From assembly GCF_012927405.1 (NCBI RefSeq), contig NZ_JABBGM010000002.1:372001-436000 (forward strand): a DNA stretch of 64,000 bases. Direction: 5' to 3'. A program made the position numbers and the translations under genes. Within the stretch, counting starts at the first letter, position 1. The number at the start of each line of letters is the position of its first letter. Positions 1 through 7,229 of this stretch are shown here, piece after piece. The DNA is from Novosphingobium olei. Its GTDB lineage: Bacteria > Pseudomonadota > Alphaproteobacteria > Sphingomonadales > Sphingomonadaceae. The notes beneath the pieces were generated by a model. It made no database searches and was not told the DNA's origin. It saw only the letters and a list, made by a program, of their open reading frames with translations.

Positions 1-377
1 ACAGCAAGCTCGTTGCCCAGGGCATTGCCGACCAGCTCGTTCGCCGCGTGGCCTTCCGCCGTGCGATGAAGCGCGCGGTGCAGTCCGCCCTGCGTCTTGG
101 CGCCGAAGGCATCAAGATCACCTGCGGCGGCCGTCTCGGCGGTGCGGAAATCGCCCGCGTCGAGTGGTACCGTGAAGGTCGCGTTCCGCTGCACACGCTG
201 CGCGCGAACATCGACTACGCCGAAGCCGAAGCCCACACCGCCTATGGCGTGATCGGCATCAAGACCTGGATCTTCAAGGGCGAGATCCTCGGTCACGACC
301 CGATGGCGCAGGACCGACTGATGATGGAAGCGCAGACTTCCGGCGTCCGTCCGGCGCGCGACGACCGCAGGAACTAA
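1..377 (+). CDS. rpsC: 30S ribosomal protein S3, C-terminal part (gene enters from left edge)
   Basis: Small-subunit protein at the mRNA entry side of the ribosome. The window holds the last 124 residues, read from position 3; the N-terminal KH domain lies outside. The C-terminal domain is recognisable from [10 protein letters not shown] and the later [11 protein letters not shown] block, followed by a short charged tail ending D-D-R-R-N. An internal GTG at 48 is not the start, because the frame is open to the edge. The stop lies 3 nt before rplP, the usual S10-operon order. Confidence 0.97.
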   Translation, partial: SKLVAQGIADQLVRRVAFRRAMKRAVQSALRLGAEGIKITCGGRLGGAEIARVEWYREGRVPLHTLRANIDYAEAEAHTAYGVIGIKTWIFKGEILGHDPMAQDRLMMEAQTSGVRPARDDRRN

Positions 378-380
378 GCC

Positions 381-815
381 ATGCTGCAACCGAAGAAGAC
401 CAAGTTCCGCAAGGCGTTCAAGGGCCGCATCCATGGCGTTGCCAAGGGTGGTACCGACCTGAACTTCGGTTCCTACGGCCTCAAGGCCCTGGAGCCTGAG
501 CGCGTCACCGCCCGCCAGATCGAAGCCGCCCGTCGTGCGATCACCCGCCACATCCGCCGTCAGGGCCGTCTGTGGATCCGCGTGTTCCCCGACGTGCCGG
601 TGTCGAAGAAGCCTGCCGAAGTCCGTCAGGGTAAGGGCAAGGGTTCGATCGAATACTGGGCAGCCCGCGTTAAGCCGGGTCGCATCCTGTTCGAGCTCGA
701 TGGCGTTCCCGGTCCGCTCGCGGCCGAAGCGTTCAGCCGCGCGGCGATGAAGCTGCCGATCAAGACGAAGGTCGTCGCCCGCCTGGGTGATACCTCGCAC
801 CTTGGCGGCGAGTAA
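381..815 (+). CDS. rplP: 50S ribosomal protein L16
   Basis: Large-subunit protein of 144 residues, near the A-site and the elbow of the incoming tRNA. The N-terminus [11 protein letters not shown] and the internal [12 protein letters not shown] and [10 protein letters not shown] segments are characteristic, and the length is normal for bacteria. It starts 3 nt after the rpsC stop and is followed by rpmC after 12 nt, so the genes are probably co-transcribed. I see nothing odd. Confidence 0.98.
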   Translation: MLQPKKTKFRKAFKGRIHGVAKGGTDLNFGSYGLKALEPERVTARQIEAARRAITRHIRRQGRLWIRVFPDVPVSKKPAEVRQGKGKGSIEYWAARVKPGRILFELDGVPGPLAAEAFSRAAMKLPIKTKVVARLGDTSHLGGE

Positions 816-827
816 GGAGAGACTACG

Positions 828-1031
828 ATGGCCAAGTTCGAAGACCTTCGCGTCAAGAGCGACGACCAGCTCTCTGCTGATCTCGCCGAGCTCAAGCGCG
901 AGCAGTTCAACCTGCGTTTCCAGGCGGCGACCAGCCAGCTGGAACGTCCGGCGCGCATCAAGGAAGTGCGCCGCGACATCGCGCGCATCAAGACGCTGCA
1001 GACTGAGCGTTCTCAGTCGGCCAAGGCGTAA
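828..1031 (+). CDS. rpmC: 50S ribosomal protein L29
   Basis: A 67-residue helical-hairpin protein that sits by the peptide exit tunnel, where trigger factor and SRP dock. The pattern of charged heptads, with [11 protein letters not shown] centrally and a C-terminal R-R-D-I-A-R-I-K-T, is typical. The start ATG is preceded by AGGAGAG within the 12-nt gap after rplP. The gene ends 10 nt before rpsQ. Confidence 0.97.
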   Translation: MAKFEDLRVKSDDQLSADLAELKREQFNLRFQAATSQLERPARIKEVRRDIARIKTLQTERSQSAKA

Positions 1032-1041
1032 GGAAGCCAAT

Positions 1042-1311
1042 ATGCCCAAGCGTATCCTGGTCGGCACCGTTGTGTCCGACAAGACCGATAAGACCGTGGT
1101 GGTCAAGGTCGAGCGCAAGGTGAAGCACCCGCTCTACGGGAAGATCATCCGCCGCTCGAAGAAGTACCACGCGCACGACGAGCAGAACTCGTTCAAGACC
1201 GGCGAAACCGTCCGCATCGAGGAAACGGCGCCGATCTCGAAGCTGAAGACGTGGAAGGTCATCGACCGCGTCACGGCCGGCAAGACCGCCGCGATCGAAG
1301 CCGACGTCTGA
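1042..1311 (+). CDS. rpsQ: 30S ribosomal protein S17
   Basis: An 89-residue OB-fold protein that binds 16S rRNA early in 30S assembly. The start at 1042 ([11 protein letters not shown]) follows AAGGAAG just upstream; the frame is open further left, but that part overlaps rpmC and is not S17-like. The motifs V-V-V-K-V-E-R and [11 protein letters not shown] are diagnostic. It is the last gene of the S10-type block, and a 126-nt structured gap separates it from rplN. Confidence 0.97.
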   Translation: MPKRILVGTVVSDKTDKTVVVKVERKVKHPLYGKIIRRSKKYHAHDEQNSFKTGETVRIEETAPISKLKTWKVIDRVTAGKTAAIEADV

Positions 1312-1331
1312 GGGTCAGGCGGGTTCTTTCG

Positions 1332-1362
1332 GGCGAGGGTGGACATCTGGTCCGCTCTCGTC
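1332..1362 (+). promoter_or_regulatory. Strong RNA hairpin between rpsQ and rplN
   Basis: Positions 1332-1344 pair with 1350-1362 around a 5-nt loop (ATCTG), giving a 13-bp stem with three G-U pairs. No T-run follows, so it is not a classical intrinsic terminator. It sits where the S10 and spc operons meet in Escherichia coli. It may be an attenuator, an RNA-processing site or a protein-binding site; which one is inference. Confidence 0.55.
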
Positions 1363-1401
1363 GATAGGGCCCGTCCGAATTGCGATTTTGGAACTGCCGG
1401 A

Positions 1402-1433
1402 CTGGTTCCGGCAAGCCAGTGAGAAGGAACCGG
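1402..1433 (+). promoter_or_regulatory. Possible rplN leader switch that buries the ribosome-binding site
   Basis: CTGGTTCC (1402-1409) can pair with GGAACCGG (1426-1433), which would occlude the AAGGA ribosome-binding site just upstream of the rplN ATG at 1438. Competing pairings exist: ACTGG 1401-1405 with CCAGT 1416-1420, and GCCGG 1396-1400 with CCGGC 1408-1412. These would free the site. The pairings are visible in the sequence; a regulatory role is inference. Confidence 0.35.
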
Positions 1434-1437
1434 ATCA

Positions 1438-1806
1438 ATGATCCAGATGCAATCCAATCTCGACGTCGCGGACAACAGCGGCGCCAAGCGCGTCCAGTGC
1501 ATCAAGGTGCTGGGCGGGTCGAAGCGTCGTTTTGCCGGCGTCGGCGACATCATCGTGGTGTCGGTTAAGGAAGCGCAGCCGCGTGCCCGCGTCAAGAAGG
1601 GCGACGTGCACCGCGCCGTGATCGTTCGCACGAAGAAGGACGTGCGCCGTGCTGACGGCAGCGTGATCCGCTTCGACAGCAACGCCGCAGTGCTCGTCGG
1701 CAAGAACGAAGAGCCCATCGGCACCCGCATCTTCGGCCCCGTGGTCCGCGAACTGCGCGGCAAGGGCTTCATGAAGATCATCTCGCTCGCTCCGGAGGTG
1801 CTGTAA
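1438..1806 (+). CDS. rplN: 50S ribosomal protein L14
   Basis: A 122-residue protein at the 30S-50S interface and the first gene of the spc-type block. It has the conserved start [16 protein letters not shown] and the motifs G-D-I-I-V-V-S-V-K and [13 protein letters not shown]. The ATG at 1438 is preceded by AGAAGGAA. Its TAA shares a base with the ATG of rplX (TAATG), suggesting coupled translation. Confidence 0.98.
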   Translation: MIQMQSNLDVADNSGAKRVQCIKVLGGSKRRFAGVGDIIVVSVKEAQPRARVKKGDVHRAVIVRTKKDVRRADGSVIRFDSNAAVLVGKNEEPIGTRIFGPVVRELRGKGFMKIISLAPEVL

Positions 1807-2123
1807 TGGCCGCCGCGAAGATCAAGAAGGGTGACAGCGTCGTCGTCCGTTCGGGCAAGGACAAGGGCCGCACCGGCACGGTGCTGCAGGTTCTGCCCAA
1901 GGACAACAAGGTCGTCGTCGCCGGCGTGAACATCGCCACGCGTCACCGCAAGCCGAGCCAGGCGAACCCCCAGGGCGGCATCGACCGTTCGGAGGCGCCG
2001 CTCCACATCTCGAAGGTCGCGGTCGCGGACAAGGATGGCAAGCCCACCCGCGTTCGTTTCGAGGAGCGCGACGGCAAGAAGGTCCGTGTGGCCGTCAAGT
2101 CCGGGGAGGCCATCGATGGCTGA
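1806..2123 (+). CDS. rplX: 50S ribosomal protein L24
   Basis: A 105-residue KOW-domain protein that starts 50S assembly. [18 protein letters not shown] is the KOW signature, and H-I-S-K-V follows in the C-terminal half. It overlaps rplN by one base and rplE by 8 nt, so all three are probably translated as a coupled unit. Confidence 0.97.
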   Translation: MAAAKIKKGDSVVVRSGKDKGRTGTVLQVLPKDNKVVVAGVNIATRHRKPSQANPQGGIDRSEAPLHISKVAVADKDGKPTRVRFEERDGKKVRVAVKSGEAIDG

Positions 2124-2697
2124 TAAGTACACGCCGCGTCTGAAGGCCAAGTACGAAGCCGACATCGCCAAGGCGATGCAGGAAAAGTTCGGCTACAAGA
2201 ACGCGATGGAAATCCCGCGCATCGAAAAGATCACGCTCAACATGGGCGTGGGCGAAGCGAGCCAGGACAAGAAGAAGGTCACCACGGCCGCTGCGGAGAT
2301 GGAACTCATCGCCGGTCAGAAGCCCGTGATCACCAAGGCGAAGAAGTCGATCGCGCAGTTCAAGCTGCGTGAAGGCATGCCGATCGGTTGCAAGGTCACC
2401 CTGCGCCGCGAACGCATGTACGAATTCCTCGACCGTCTCATCACCATCGCCATGCCCCGCATCCGCGACTTCCGTGGTCTGAACCCGAAGTCGTTCGATG
2501 GTCGCGGCAACTACGCGATGGGTCTGAAGGAGCAGATCATCTTCCCGGAGATCAGCTACGATCAGATCGAGAAGGTGCGTGGCATGGACATCATCGTCAC
2601 CACCACCGCGAAGACCGACGAGGAAGCGCGCGAGCTGCTCCGTCTGTTCGGCTTCCCGTTCCCGCTGGAAGCTGCTGAACAGCAGCAGGCCGCGTAA
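2116..2697 (+). CDS. rplE: 50S ribosomal protein L5
   Basis: A 193-residue 5S rRNA-binding protein of the central protuberance. The chosen ATG at 2116 lies inside the end of rplX and gives the usual N-terminus ([10 protein letters not shown]); the frame is open further left but is not conserved there. [22 protein letters not shown] and F-P-E-I-S-Y-D-Q are family motifs. The glutamine and alanine-rich tail (E-Q-Q-Q-A-A) makes it slightly longer than the Escherichia coli protein. Confidence 0.97.
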   Translation: MADKYTPRLKAKYEADIAKAMQEKFGYKNAMEIPRIEKITLNMGVGEASQDKKKVTTAAAEMELIAGQKPVITKAKKSIAQFKLREGMPIGCKVTLRRERMYEFLDRLITIAMPRIRDFRGLNPKSFDGRGNYAMGLKEQIIFPEISYDQIEKVRGMDIIVTTTAKTDEEARELLRLFGFPFPLEAAEQQQAA

Positions 2698-2724
2698 GTC
2701 AGTTCCAAGGAAGAGCTTAAGTCC

Positions 2725-3030
2725 ATGGCGAAACTGAGTTCGATCAACAAGAACGAGCGTCGTAAGAAGCTGGTTCAGAAGTATGCAGCCAAGTTTGCTG
2801 CGCTCAAGGCCCAGGCCGACGATGAATCGCTCGACGAAACCGAGCGCCTGATCGCCCGCCTCAAGCTGGCCGAGCTGCCGCGCAACGCGAACCCCACCCG
2901 CGTGCGCAACCGCTGCAACACCACCGGCCGTCCGCGCGGCTACTACCGCAAGTTTGGCCTGTGCCGCGTCGAGCTGCGCGACCTTGCCAACAAGGGGCTC
3001 ATCCCCGGCGTGACCAAGTCGAGCTGGTAA
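2725..3030 (+). CDS. rpsN: 30S ribosomal protein S14, long zinc-independent form
   Basis: A 101-residue protein of the 30S head. It has the ~100-residue length of the C-minus class: only two scattered cysteines in [12 protein letters not shown] and G-L-C-R-V rather than two C-x-x-C knuckles, so it should not need zinc. The C-terminus G-V-T-K-S-S-W is typical. A 27-nt gap separates it from rplE, and AGGAAGAG lies upstream of the start. Confidence 0.97.
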   Translation: MAKLSSINKNERRKKLVQKYAAKFAALKAQADDESLDETERLIARLKLAELPRNANPTRVRNRCNTTGRPRGYYRKFGLCRVELRDLANKGLIPGVTKSSW

Positions 3031-3040
3031 GGATCATCCG

Positions 3041-3436
3041 ATGGCATTGACCGACCCCCTGGGTGATATGCTCACCCGCATCCGCAACGGCCAGCAGGCG
3101 AAGAAGGACGCAGTCCTCTCGCCCGCTTCCAAGCTGCGTGCGCACGTGCTCGAAGTCCTTCAGCGTGAAGGCTACATCCGCGGCTTCTCGGAGGACACCA
3201 CCGGTGCCCACCCGCAGCTGCGCATCGAGCTCAAGTACTTCGAAGGCCAGCCCGCGATCAAACACGTGGCCCGCGTCTCCAAGCCCGGCCGCCGCGTCTA
3301 CTCGGGTTCCAAGGAACTCCCGGTGATCCGCAACGGCCTCGGCATCACCATCGTCTCGACGCCGAAGGGCGTGCTCTCGGATGCCGAAGCACGCGCTGCC
3401 AACGTCGGCGGCGAAGTGCTGGCGGAGGTGTTCTGA
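3041..3436 (+). CDS. rpsH: 30S ribosomal protein S8
   Basis: A 131-residue 16S rRNA-binding protein of the 30S platform; in Escherichia coli it also represses the spc operon. [13 protein letters not shown] at the N-terminus and [14 protein letters not shown] near the C-terminus are diagnostic. The TGA overlaps the rplF ATG by one base. I did not find an obvious copy of the Escherichia coli S8 operator in rplE by eye. Confidence 0.97.
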   Translation: MALTDPLGDMLTRIRNGQQAKKDAVLSPASKLRAHVLEVLQREGYIRGFSEDTTGAHPQLRIELKYFEGQPAIKHVARVSKPGRRVYSGSKELPVIRNGLGITIVSTPKGVLSDAEARAANVGGEVLAEVF

Positions 3437-3969
3437 TGAGCCGCATCGGCAAGAAGCCGGTGGCGATCCCCAGCGGGGTCTCCGCCGATATCGCGAACGG
3501 CGTGCTGACCGTGAAGGGCCCGAAGGGCACGCTCACGCTCAACCTGCGCGACGAGATCAGCTACACCGTCGAAGGTGACAGCATCCTCGTCAAGCCGGCG
3601 AACGACACCAAGCAGGCGCGTGCCTTCTGGGGCATGCAGCGCACGCTCGTGTCGAACCTCGTGACCGGCGTCACCGAAGGTTACACCAAGGTCCTCGAGA
3701 TCACCGGTGTCGGCTACCGCGCCACGGCCCAGGGCAAGAACCTGAAGCTGCAGCTCGGCTACAGCCACGACGTCGATTTCCCGGTGCCGGAAGGCATCGA
3801 GATCAAGACGCCGGACAACACCACGGTCCAGATCATCGGGATCGACAAGCAGAAGGTCGGCCAGGTTGCGGCCGAGATCCGTCGCTGGCGCAAGCCCGAA
3901 CCCTACAAGGGCAAGGGTATCAAGTACCGCGGCGAGTTCATCTTCCGCAAGGAAGGGAAGAAGAAGTAA
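3436..3969 (+). CDS. rplF: 50S ribosomal protein L6
   Basis: A 177-residue protein with two similar domains near the factor-binding site. [12 protein letters not shown] at the start and [12 protein letters not shown] at the end are signature segments. Both ends overlap neighbours by one base (TGATG with rpsH, TAATG with rplR), so translation is probably coupled through the three genes. Confidence 0.98.
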   Translation: MSRIGKKPVAIPSGVSADIANGVLTVKGPKGTLTLNLRDEISYTVEGDSILVKPANDTKQARAFWGMQRTLVSNLVTGVTEGYTKVLEITGVGYRATAQGKNLKLQLGYSHDVDFPVPEGIEIKTPDNTTVQIIGIDKQKVGQVAAEIRRWRKPEPYKGKGIKYRGEFIFRKEGKKK

Positions 3970-4319
3970 TGGCCAAGCTGTCCCTCTTCGATCGCCGCCG
4001 CCGCCGCGTCCGCACTGCGCTCAAGGCGCGTGCCGGTGGCCGCCCGCGCCTTTCGGTGCACCGTTCGGGCCGTCACATCTACGCCCAGATCATCGACGAC
4101 GCCGCCGGCAAGACCATTGCCGCTTCGTCGTCGTTGGTGAAGGGCCAGAAGTCGATCGGCGCCAACGTCGATGCGGCCGCCCAGGTCGGCAAGGACATCG
4201 CCGAGAAGGCGAAGGCTGCCGGCATCACCACCGTCGTGTTCGATCGCGGCGGCTTCCTGTTCCATGGCCGCGTCAAGGCGCTGGCTGACGCTGCCCGCGA
4301 AGGCGGCCTGGAGTTCTGA
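3969..4319 (+). CDS. rplR: 50S ribosomal protein L18
   Basis: A 116-residue protein that binds 5S rRNA with L5 and L25. The basic N-terminus F-D-R-R-R-R-R-V-R, then [18 protein letters not shown] and the C-terminal [15 protein letters not shown] are conserved. The gap to rpsE is only 2 nt. Confidence 0.97.
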   Translation: MAKLSLFDRRRRRVRTALKARAGGRPRLSVHRSGRHIYAQIIDDAAGKTIAASSSLVKGQKSIGANVDAAAQVGKDIAEKAKAAGITTVVFDRGGFLFHGRVKALADAAREGGLEF

Positions 4320-4321
4320 CA

Positions 4322-5035
4322 ATGGCTGACGAAACCAACCTGGAAGCCGCCGCTCCGGTCGAATCGACCGGCGGTGAGCCGCAGCGTGAAGGTCGTGGCC
4401 GTGGCCGTGGCCGTGGTGGCAACGATCGCGGTGGCGAGCGTGGCGGCCGTGGCCGTCGCGACGATCGTCGCGGCCGTGGCAACAACGAGGAAGAAGGTGG
4501 CGAGGAGCTCATCGAGAAGCTCGTCCACATCAACCGCGTTTCCAAGACCGTGAAGGGCGGCAAGCGCTTCGGCTTTGCCGCGCTCGTCGTGGTCGGTGAC
4601 GGCAAGGGCCGCGTCGGCTTCGGCCACGGCAAGGCCCGCGAAGTGCCGGAAGCCATCACCAAGGCAACCGCTTCGGCCAAGAAGAAGATGGTCCGCGTTC
4701 CGCTCAAGGAAGGCCGCACCCTGCACCACGACGGCAAGGGCCGTTTCGGCGCTGGCAAGGTCAACGTGCGGTCGGCTCCGGCCGGTACCGGCATCATCGC
4801 CGGTGGTCCGATGCGCGCCGTCTTCGAAAGCCTGGGCGTGGCTGACGTGGTGACCAAGTCGGTCGGCACCAGCAACCCCTACAACATGATCCGCGCCACC
4901 TTCGACGCGCTGACTGACCAGACTTCGCCGAAGTCGGTTGCCCAGCGTCGTGGCAAGAAGGTTGCCGACCTGCTGGGTCGCGGCGGCGCCACTGCGGTTG
5001 AGGCGGAAGCCGAAGCCGCGGCCATCGTGGAGTAA
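4322..5035 (+). CDS. rpsE: 30S ribosomal protein S5 with an arginine-glycine-rich N-terminal extension
   Basis: S5 helps decoding and start-site fidelity at the mRNA entry. At 237 residues it is about 70 longer than the Escherichia coli protein. The S5 fold starts near residue 60 ([15 protein letters not shown]) and includes [11 protein letters not shown]. Residues 22-55 are low-complexity R-G-R-G and R-G-G-R-G repeats, encoded partly by tandem CGTGGC hexamers at 4394-4417. There is also an acidic alanine-rich tail. Extensions here are common in alphaproteobacteria; the density of RG repeats is notable. rpmD follows after 6 nt. Confidence 0.97.
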   Translation: MADETNLEAAAPVESTGGEPQREGRGRGRGRGGNDRGGERGGRGRRDDRRGRGNNEEEGGEELIEKLVHINRVSKTVKGGKRFGFAALVVVGDGKGRVGFGHGKAREVPEAITKATASAKKKMVRVPLKEGRTLHHDGKGRFGAGKVNVRSAPAGTGIIAGGPMRAVFESLGVADVVTKSVGTSNPYNMIRATFDALTDQTSPKSVAQRRGKKVADLLGRGGATAVEAEAEAAAIVE

Positions 5036-5041
5036 GCAATC

Positions 5042-5218
5042 ATGGCGACTATCAAGATCAAGCAGATCGGTTCGCCGATCCGTCGCCCGGAACATCAGAA
5101 GAAGATTCTGATCGGTCTGGGCCTCGGCAAGATGCACCGCGTGGTCGAGGTGGAAGACACCGCCGAAGTGCGTGGCGCAATCGCCAAGCTTCCGCACATG
5201 GTGGCCGTGGTCGACTGA
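5042..5218 (+). CDS. rpmD: 50S ribosomal protein L30
   Basis: A 58-residue protein, short because bacterial L30 is normally about 60. It reads [15 protein letters not shown] with [17 protein letters not shown], which is the L30 core. The ATG is preceded by GGAGTAAGCA from the end of rpsE. A strong terminator follows 28 nt after the stop, so this is the last gene of its transcript rather than being joined to rplO. Confidence 0.97.
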   Translation: MATIKIKQIGSPIRRPEHQKKILIGLGLGKMHRVVEVEDTAEVRGAIAKLPHMVAVVD

Positions 5219-5246
5219 CCCCGTCCGCGCCCTGCGCAAGAACACG

Positions 5247-5277
5247 AAAGGCCCCGGCATCGCTGCCGGGGCCTTTT
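5247..5277 (+). terminator. Intrinsic terminator after rpmD
   Basis: A perfect 13-bp stem (5247-5259 with 5264-5276) around the tetraloop TCGC. The AAA side pairs with the TTT side, and TTTTG follows. This is the clearest terminator in the ribosomal block and closes the rpsC-rpmD transcript. Confidence 0.85.
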
Positions 5278-5298
5278 GCGTTTCTGAAGGATCGGCGC

Positions 5299-5329
5299 TT
5301 GACGCGGCGCCCGTGATGCAGTGCACAAT
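5299..5329 (+). promoter_or_regulatory. Possible promoter for the acyltransferase gene
   Basis: TTGACG at 5299-5304 and CACAAT at 5324-5329, separated by 19 nt. The -35 is good; the -10 matches 4 of 6 bases and the spacer is long. It lies directly after the rpmD terminator and would start RNA near 5336, leaving the 5366 and 5381 start codons inside the message. Confidence 0.4.
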
Positions 5330-5380
5330 CGCATGGGCGCGTCAGGGGTTTTCCGGAGGGTGCGCGTGTCAGGGAAGGCC

Positions 5381-6487
5381 ATGATGCTGAAGTCCACGTC
5401 CGAGGAGATGCTGAACCTCGACTTCCTGCGATTCTATGCGTCGGCGGCGATTGTCTGGCATCATTCGCACGAATTCCTGATCCCCGAGGCGCAGCGCGCG
5501 ACCGTGGGGGAGAGAACGGCGGGACTTGCGCTCTTTGTCGACCTGTTCTTCCTGATATCCGGCTTTGTGATCGCGCATGTCTACCGTGGGCGCGTGACCA
5601 GTCTCCCGCAGTTCGGGCGATTCATGCAGCGCCGGATCGGGCGATTGTTCCCGTTGCACCTGCTGACGTTCGTGCTGGCTGTCGCGATGTGGGCAGTCAT
5701 CGGGCGGTTCGCTCACGCGGACCATGCGCCTTCGAACGATCCATCGTGCATGGTGCGGACCGTATTCCTGGCCCATGCCATATTTCCGGGGTGCAACGGG
5801 CTCTACTACAATGGGGTGAACTGGTCGATCAGCGCCGAAATGCTCATGTACATCCTGTTTCCGCTTCTTTCGCTGGCGGCTGTACGGGCGCGGGGGGGCG
5901 GACTTTTCGTGGTTCTGGGCTTCACCGCATTCGTGGCTTTCTTGGCGTTCCGGGTGAATGACACGGCCCGGGTGTGGACGGATCTCTATCCCCCAATCCG
6001 CGCCTTGCCCTCTTTCGCGCTGGGCGTCTCGGCCAGCTACGCGCGAGACCTTCTTGCGCGTGTGCGGGGTGGATCTTGGCTTACCGTGCCTCTCGTTGTT
6101 GCGAGCACGGTGGCCGCGATGATCGGCGCGCCGGGGTCGGCCCAGTTGGCCCTGATCGTGGCCACGGGCTTGTCGGCCATCGCAGCCGATGTGCGGGGCG
6201 AGGTATTGCCGCTGGTGCGGCGTTTGGCGCCGCTCGGGCAGCTGACCTATTCGGTTTACCTCTGGCACGGCTTCTTCATCCTCGTCCTGCTCAACGCGGC
6301 AGGGGACAAGCTGCTGCACCTGTCTCCGGCGCCGATGGTTGCGCTGATGATGTTTACCTATGCCGCGATCGCGATCTGGAGCTACCTGTCGTGGCGCTAC
6401 TTCGAGACACCGGCCAGGCGCTGGGTTGATGGCCTGTTGGGCGGGCGTGACAAGTCTCGACCGGCGCCTTCCCCGGTCGGAGGTTGA
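5381..6487 (+). CDS. Acyltransferase-3 family membrane protein (OafA/YrhL-like)
   Basis: An integral membrane O-acyltransferase of 368 residues from this start. The family moves acyl groups onto surface polysaccharide, lipid A or peptidoglycan sugars. The N-terminus has the family pattern L-D-F-L-R-F-Y-A-S followed by I-V-W-H-H-S-H, which carries the likely catalytic histidine. About ten hydrophobic segments follow, with N-W-S-I-S-A-E-M-L-M-Y-I-L-F-P in the middle and L-T-Y-S-V-Y-L-W-H-G near the end. ATG 5381 has AGGGAAGG upstream; GTG 5366 with GGAGG is equally possible, and GTG 5321 is upstream of the putative transcript start. The gene sits between rpmD and rplO, interrupting the spc block. 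The acceptor sugar is unknown. Confidence 0.85.
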   Translation: MMLKSTSEEMLNLDFLRFYASAAIVWHHSHEFLIPEAQRATVGERTAGLALFVDLFFLISGFVIAHVYRGRVTSLPQFGRFMQRRIGRLFPLHLLTFVLAVAMWAVIGRFAHADHAPSNDPSCMVRTVFLAHAIFPGCNGLYYNGVNWSISAEMLMYILFPLLSLAAVRARGGGLFVVLGFTAFVAFLAFRVNDTARVWTDLYPPIRALPSFALGVSASYARDLLARVRGGSWLTVPLVVASTVAAMIGAPGSAQLALIVATGLSAIAADVRGEVLPLVRRLAPLGQLTYSVYLWHGFFILVLLNAAGDKLLHLSPAPMVALMMFTYAAIAIWSYLSWRYFETPARRWVDGLLGGRDKSRPAPSPVGG

Positions 6488-6525
6488 CGCACGCACGGTT
6501 GCCACCCGGAGGAGTCGACAACCCT

Positions 6526-6582
6526 TTCGCTTTCGCCTAAGGGCCGCGCTTCCCATCAAGCGCGACTCAAAGCGAAAGCGAG
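6526..6582 (+). promoter_or_regulatory. Nested inverted repeats in the rplO leader
   Basis: The outer arms TCGCTTTCGC (6527-6536) and GCGAAAGCGA (6572-6581) are perfectly complementary, with a further G-U pair outside. Nested within, CGCGCTT (6545-6551) pairs with AAGCGCG (6558-6564) around CCCATC. The downstream arm ends only 10 nt before the rplO ATG at 6592 and covers the purine-rich region that would have to bind the ribosome. It is a candidate translational control element for rplO-secY-adk. Confidence 0.5.
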
Positions 6583-6591
6583 TGCTCCGAC

Positions 6592-7071
6592 ATGACCAAG
6601 CTTAACGAACTCTCCGACAACAATGGCGCCCGCAAGGGCCGCATGCGCGTGGGCCGCGGCATCGGCTCGGGCAAGGGCAAGACCGCCGGGCGCGGCCAGA
6701 AGGGTGCCAAGGCGCGTTCGGGCGTCAGCATCAATGGCTTCGAAGGCGGCCAGATGCCGCTCCACATGCGTCTGCCGAAGCGCGGCTTCAACAACATCTT
6801 CGCCAAGGACTACGCCGAAGTGAACCTCGGCATGATTCAGAAGGCGATCGATTCCGGCAAGCTCGCCACCGACGGCGTTGTCGATCACGCGGCGCTCAAG
6901 GCTGCTGGCCTGGCCCGTGGCGGCAAGAACGGCGTGCGCCTGCTCGGCAAGGGCGAACTGACCACCAAGGTCAGCTTCAAGGTCGCCGGCGCGTCGAAGG
7001 GCGCGGTCGCTGCGGTCGAGAAGGCTGGCGGCGCGGTCGAGGTGCTTGCGACCAAGGTCGAAGCAGCCTGA
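6592..7071 (+). CDS. rplO: 50S ribosomal protein L15
   Basis: A 159-residue protein needed late in 50S assembly. The glycine and arginine-rich N-terminus [17 protein letters not shown] is diagnostic, followed by G-F-E-G-G-Q-M-P and L-P-K-R-G-F-N-N. There is no strong unpaired Shine-Dalgarno sequence; the best purine stretch is part of the leader stem. The gene is cut off from rpmD by a terminator and the acyltransferase gene. Confidence 0.97.
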   Translation: MTKLNELSDNNGARKGRMRVGRGIGSGKGKTAGRGQKGAKARSGVSINGFEGGQMPLHMRLPKRGFNNIFAKDYAEVNLGMIQKAIDSGKLATDGVVDHAALKAAGLARGGKNGVRLLGKGELTTKVSFKVAGASKGAVAAVEKAGGAVEVLATKVEAA

Positions 7072-7090
7072 TCCGATTTAATCGCGTATT

Positions 7091-7125
7091 GGGGGCGCGG
7101 GGGTTCTTGGAATCCCTGCGCCCTC
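7091..7125 (+). promoter_or_regulatory. Strong hairpin between rplO and secY
   Basis: Positions 7091-7105 pair with 7111-7125 around CTTGG, a 15-bp mainly GC stem with three G-U pairs. The sequence that follows (TCTATAT) is only mildly T-rich, so it is at best a weak attenuator. It could lower expression of secY and adk relative to L15, which would fit the lower need for those proteins. Confidence 0.5.
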
Positions 7126-7229
7126 TCTATATGGGCTTCACGCAAGGCTCGTTCTTTCGGGCCAACCTCACGTGAATGCGGCGCCAGTTCGACAGTCCCG
7201 GCGCCCCAGCAAGGCTTGACACCAGACCA

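Noticed and set aside
5369..6559. Minus-strand open frame opposite the acyltransferase gene
   Set aside because: Arginine, glutamine and histidine-rich shadow; the plus strand encodes clear membrane segments and family motifs.
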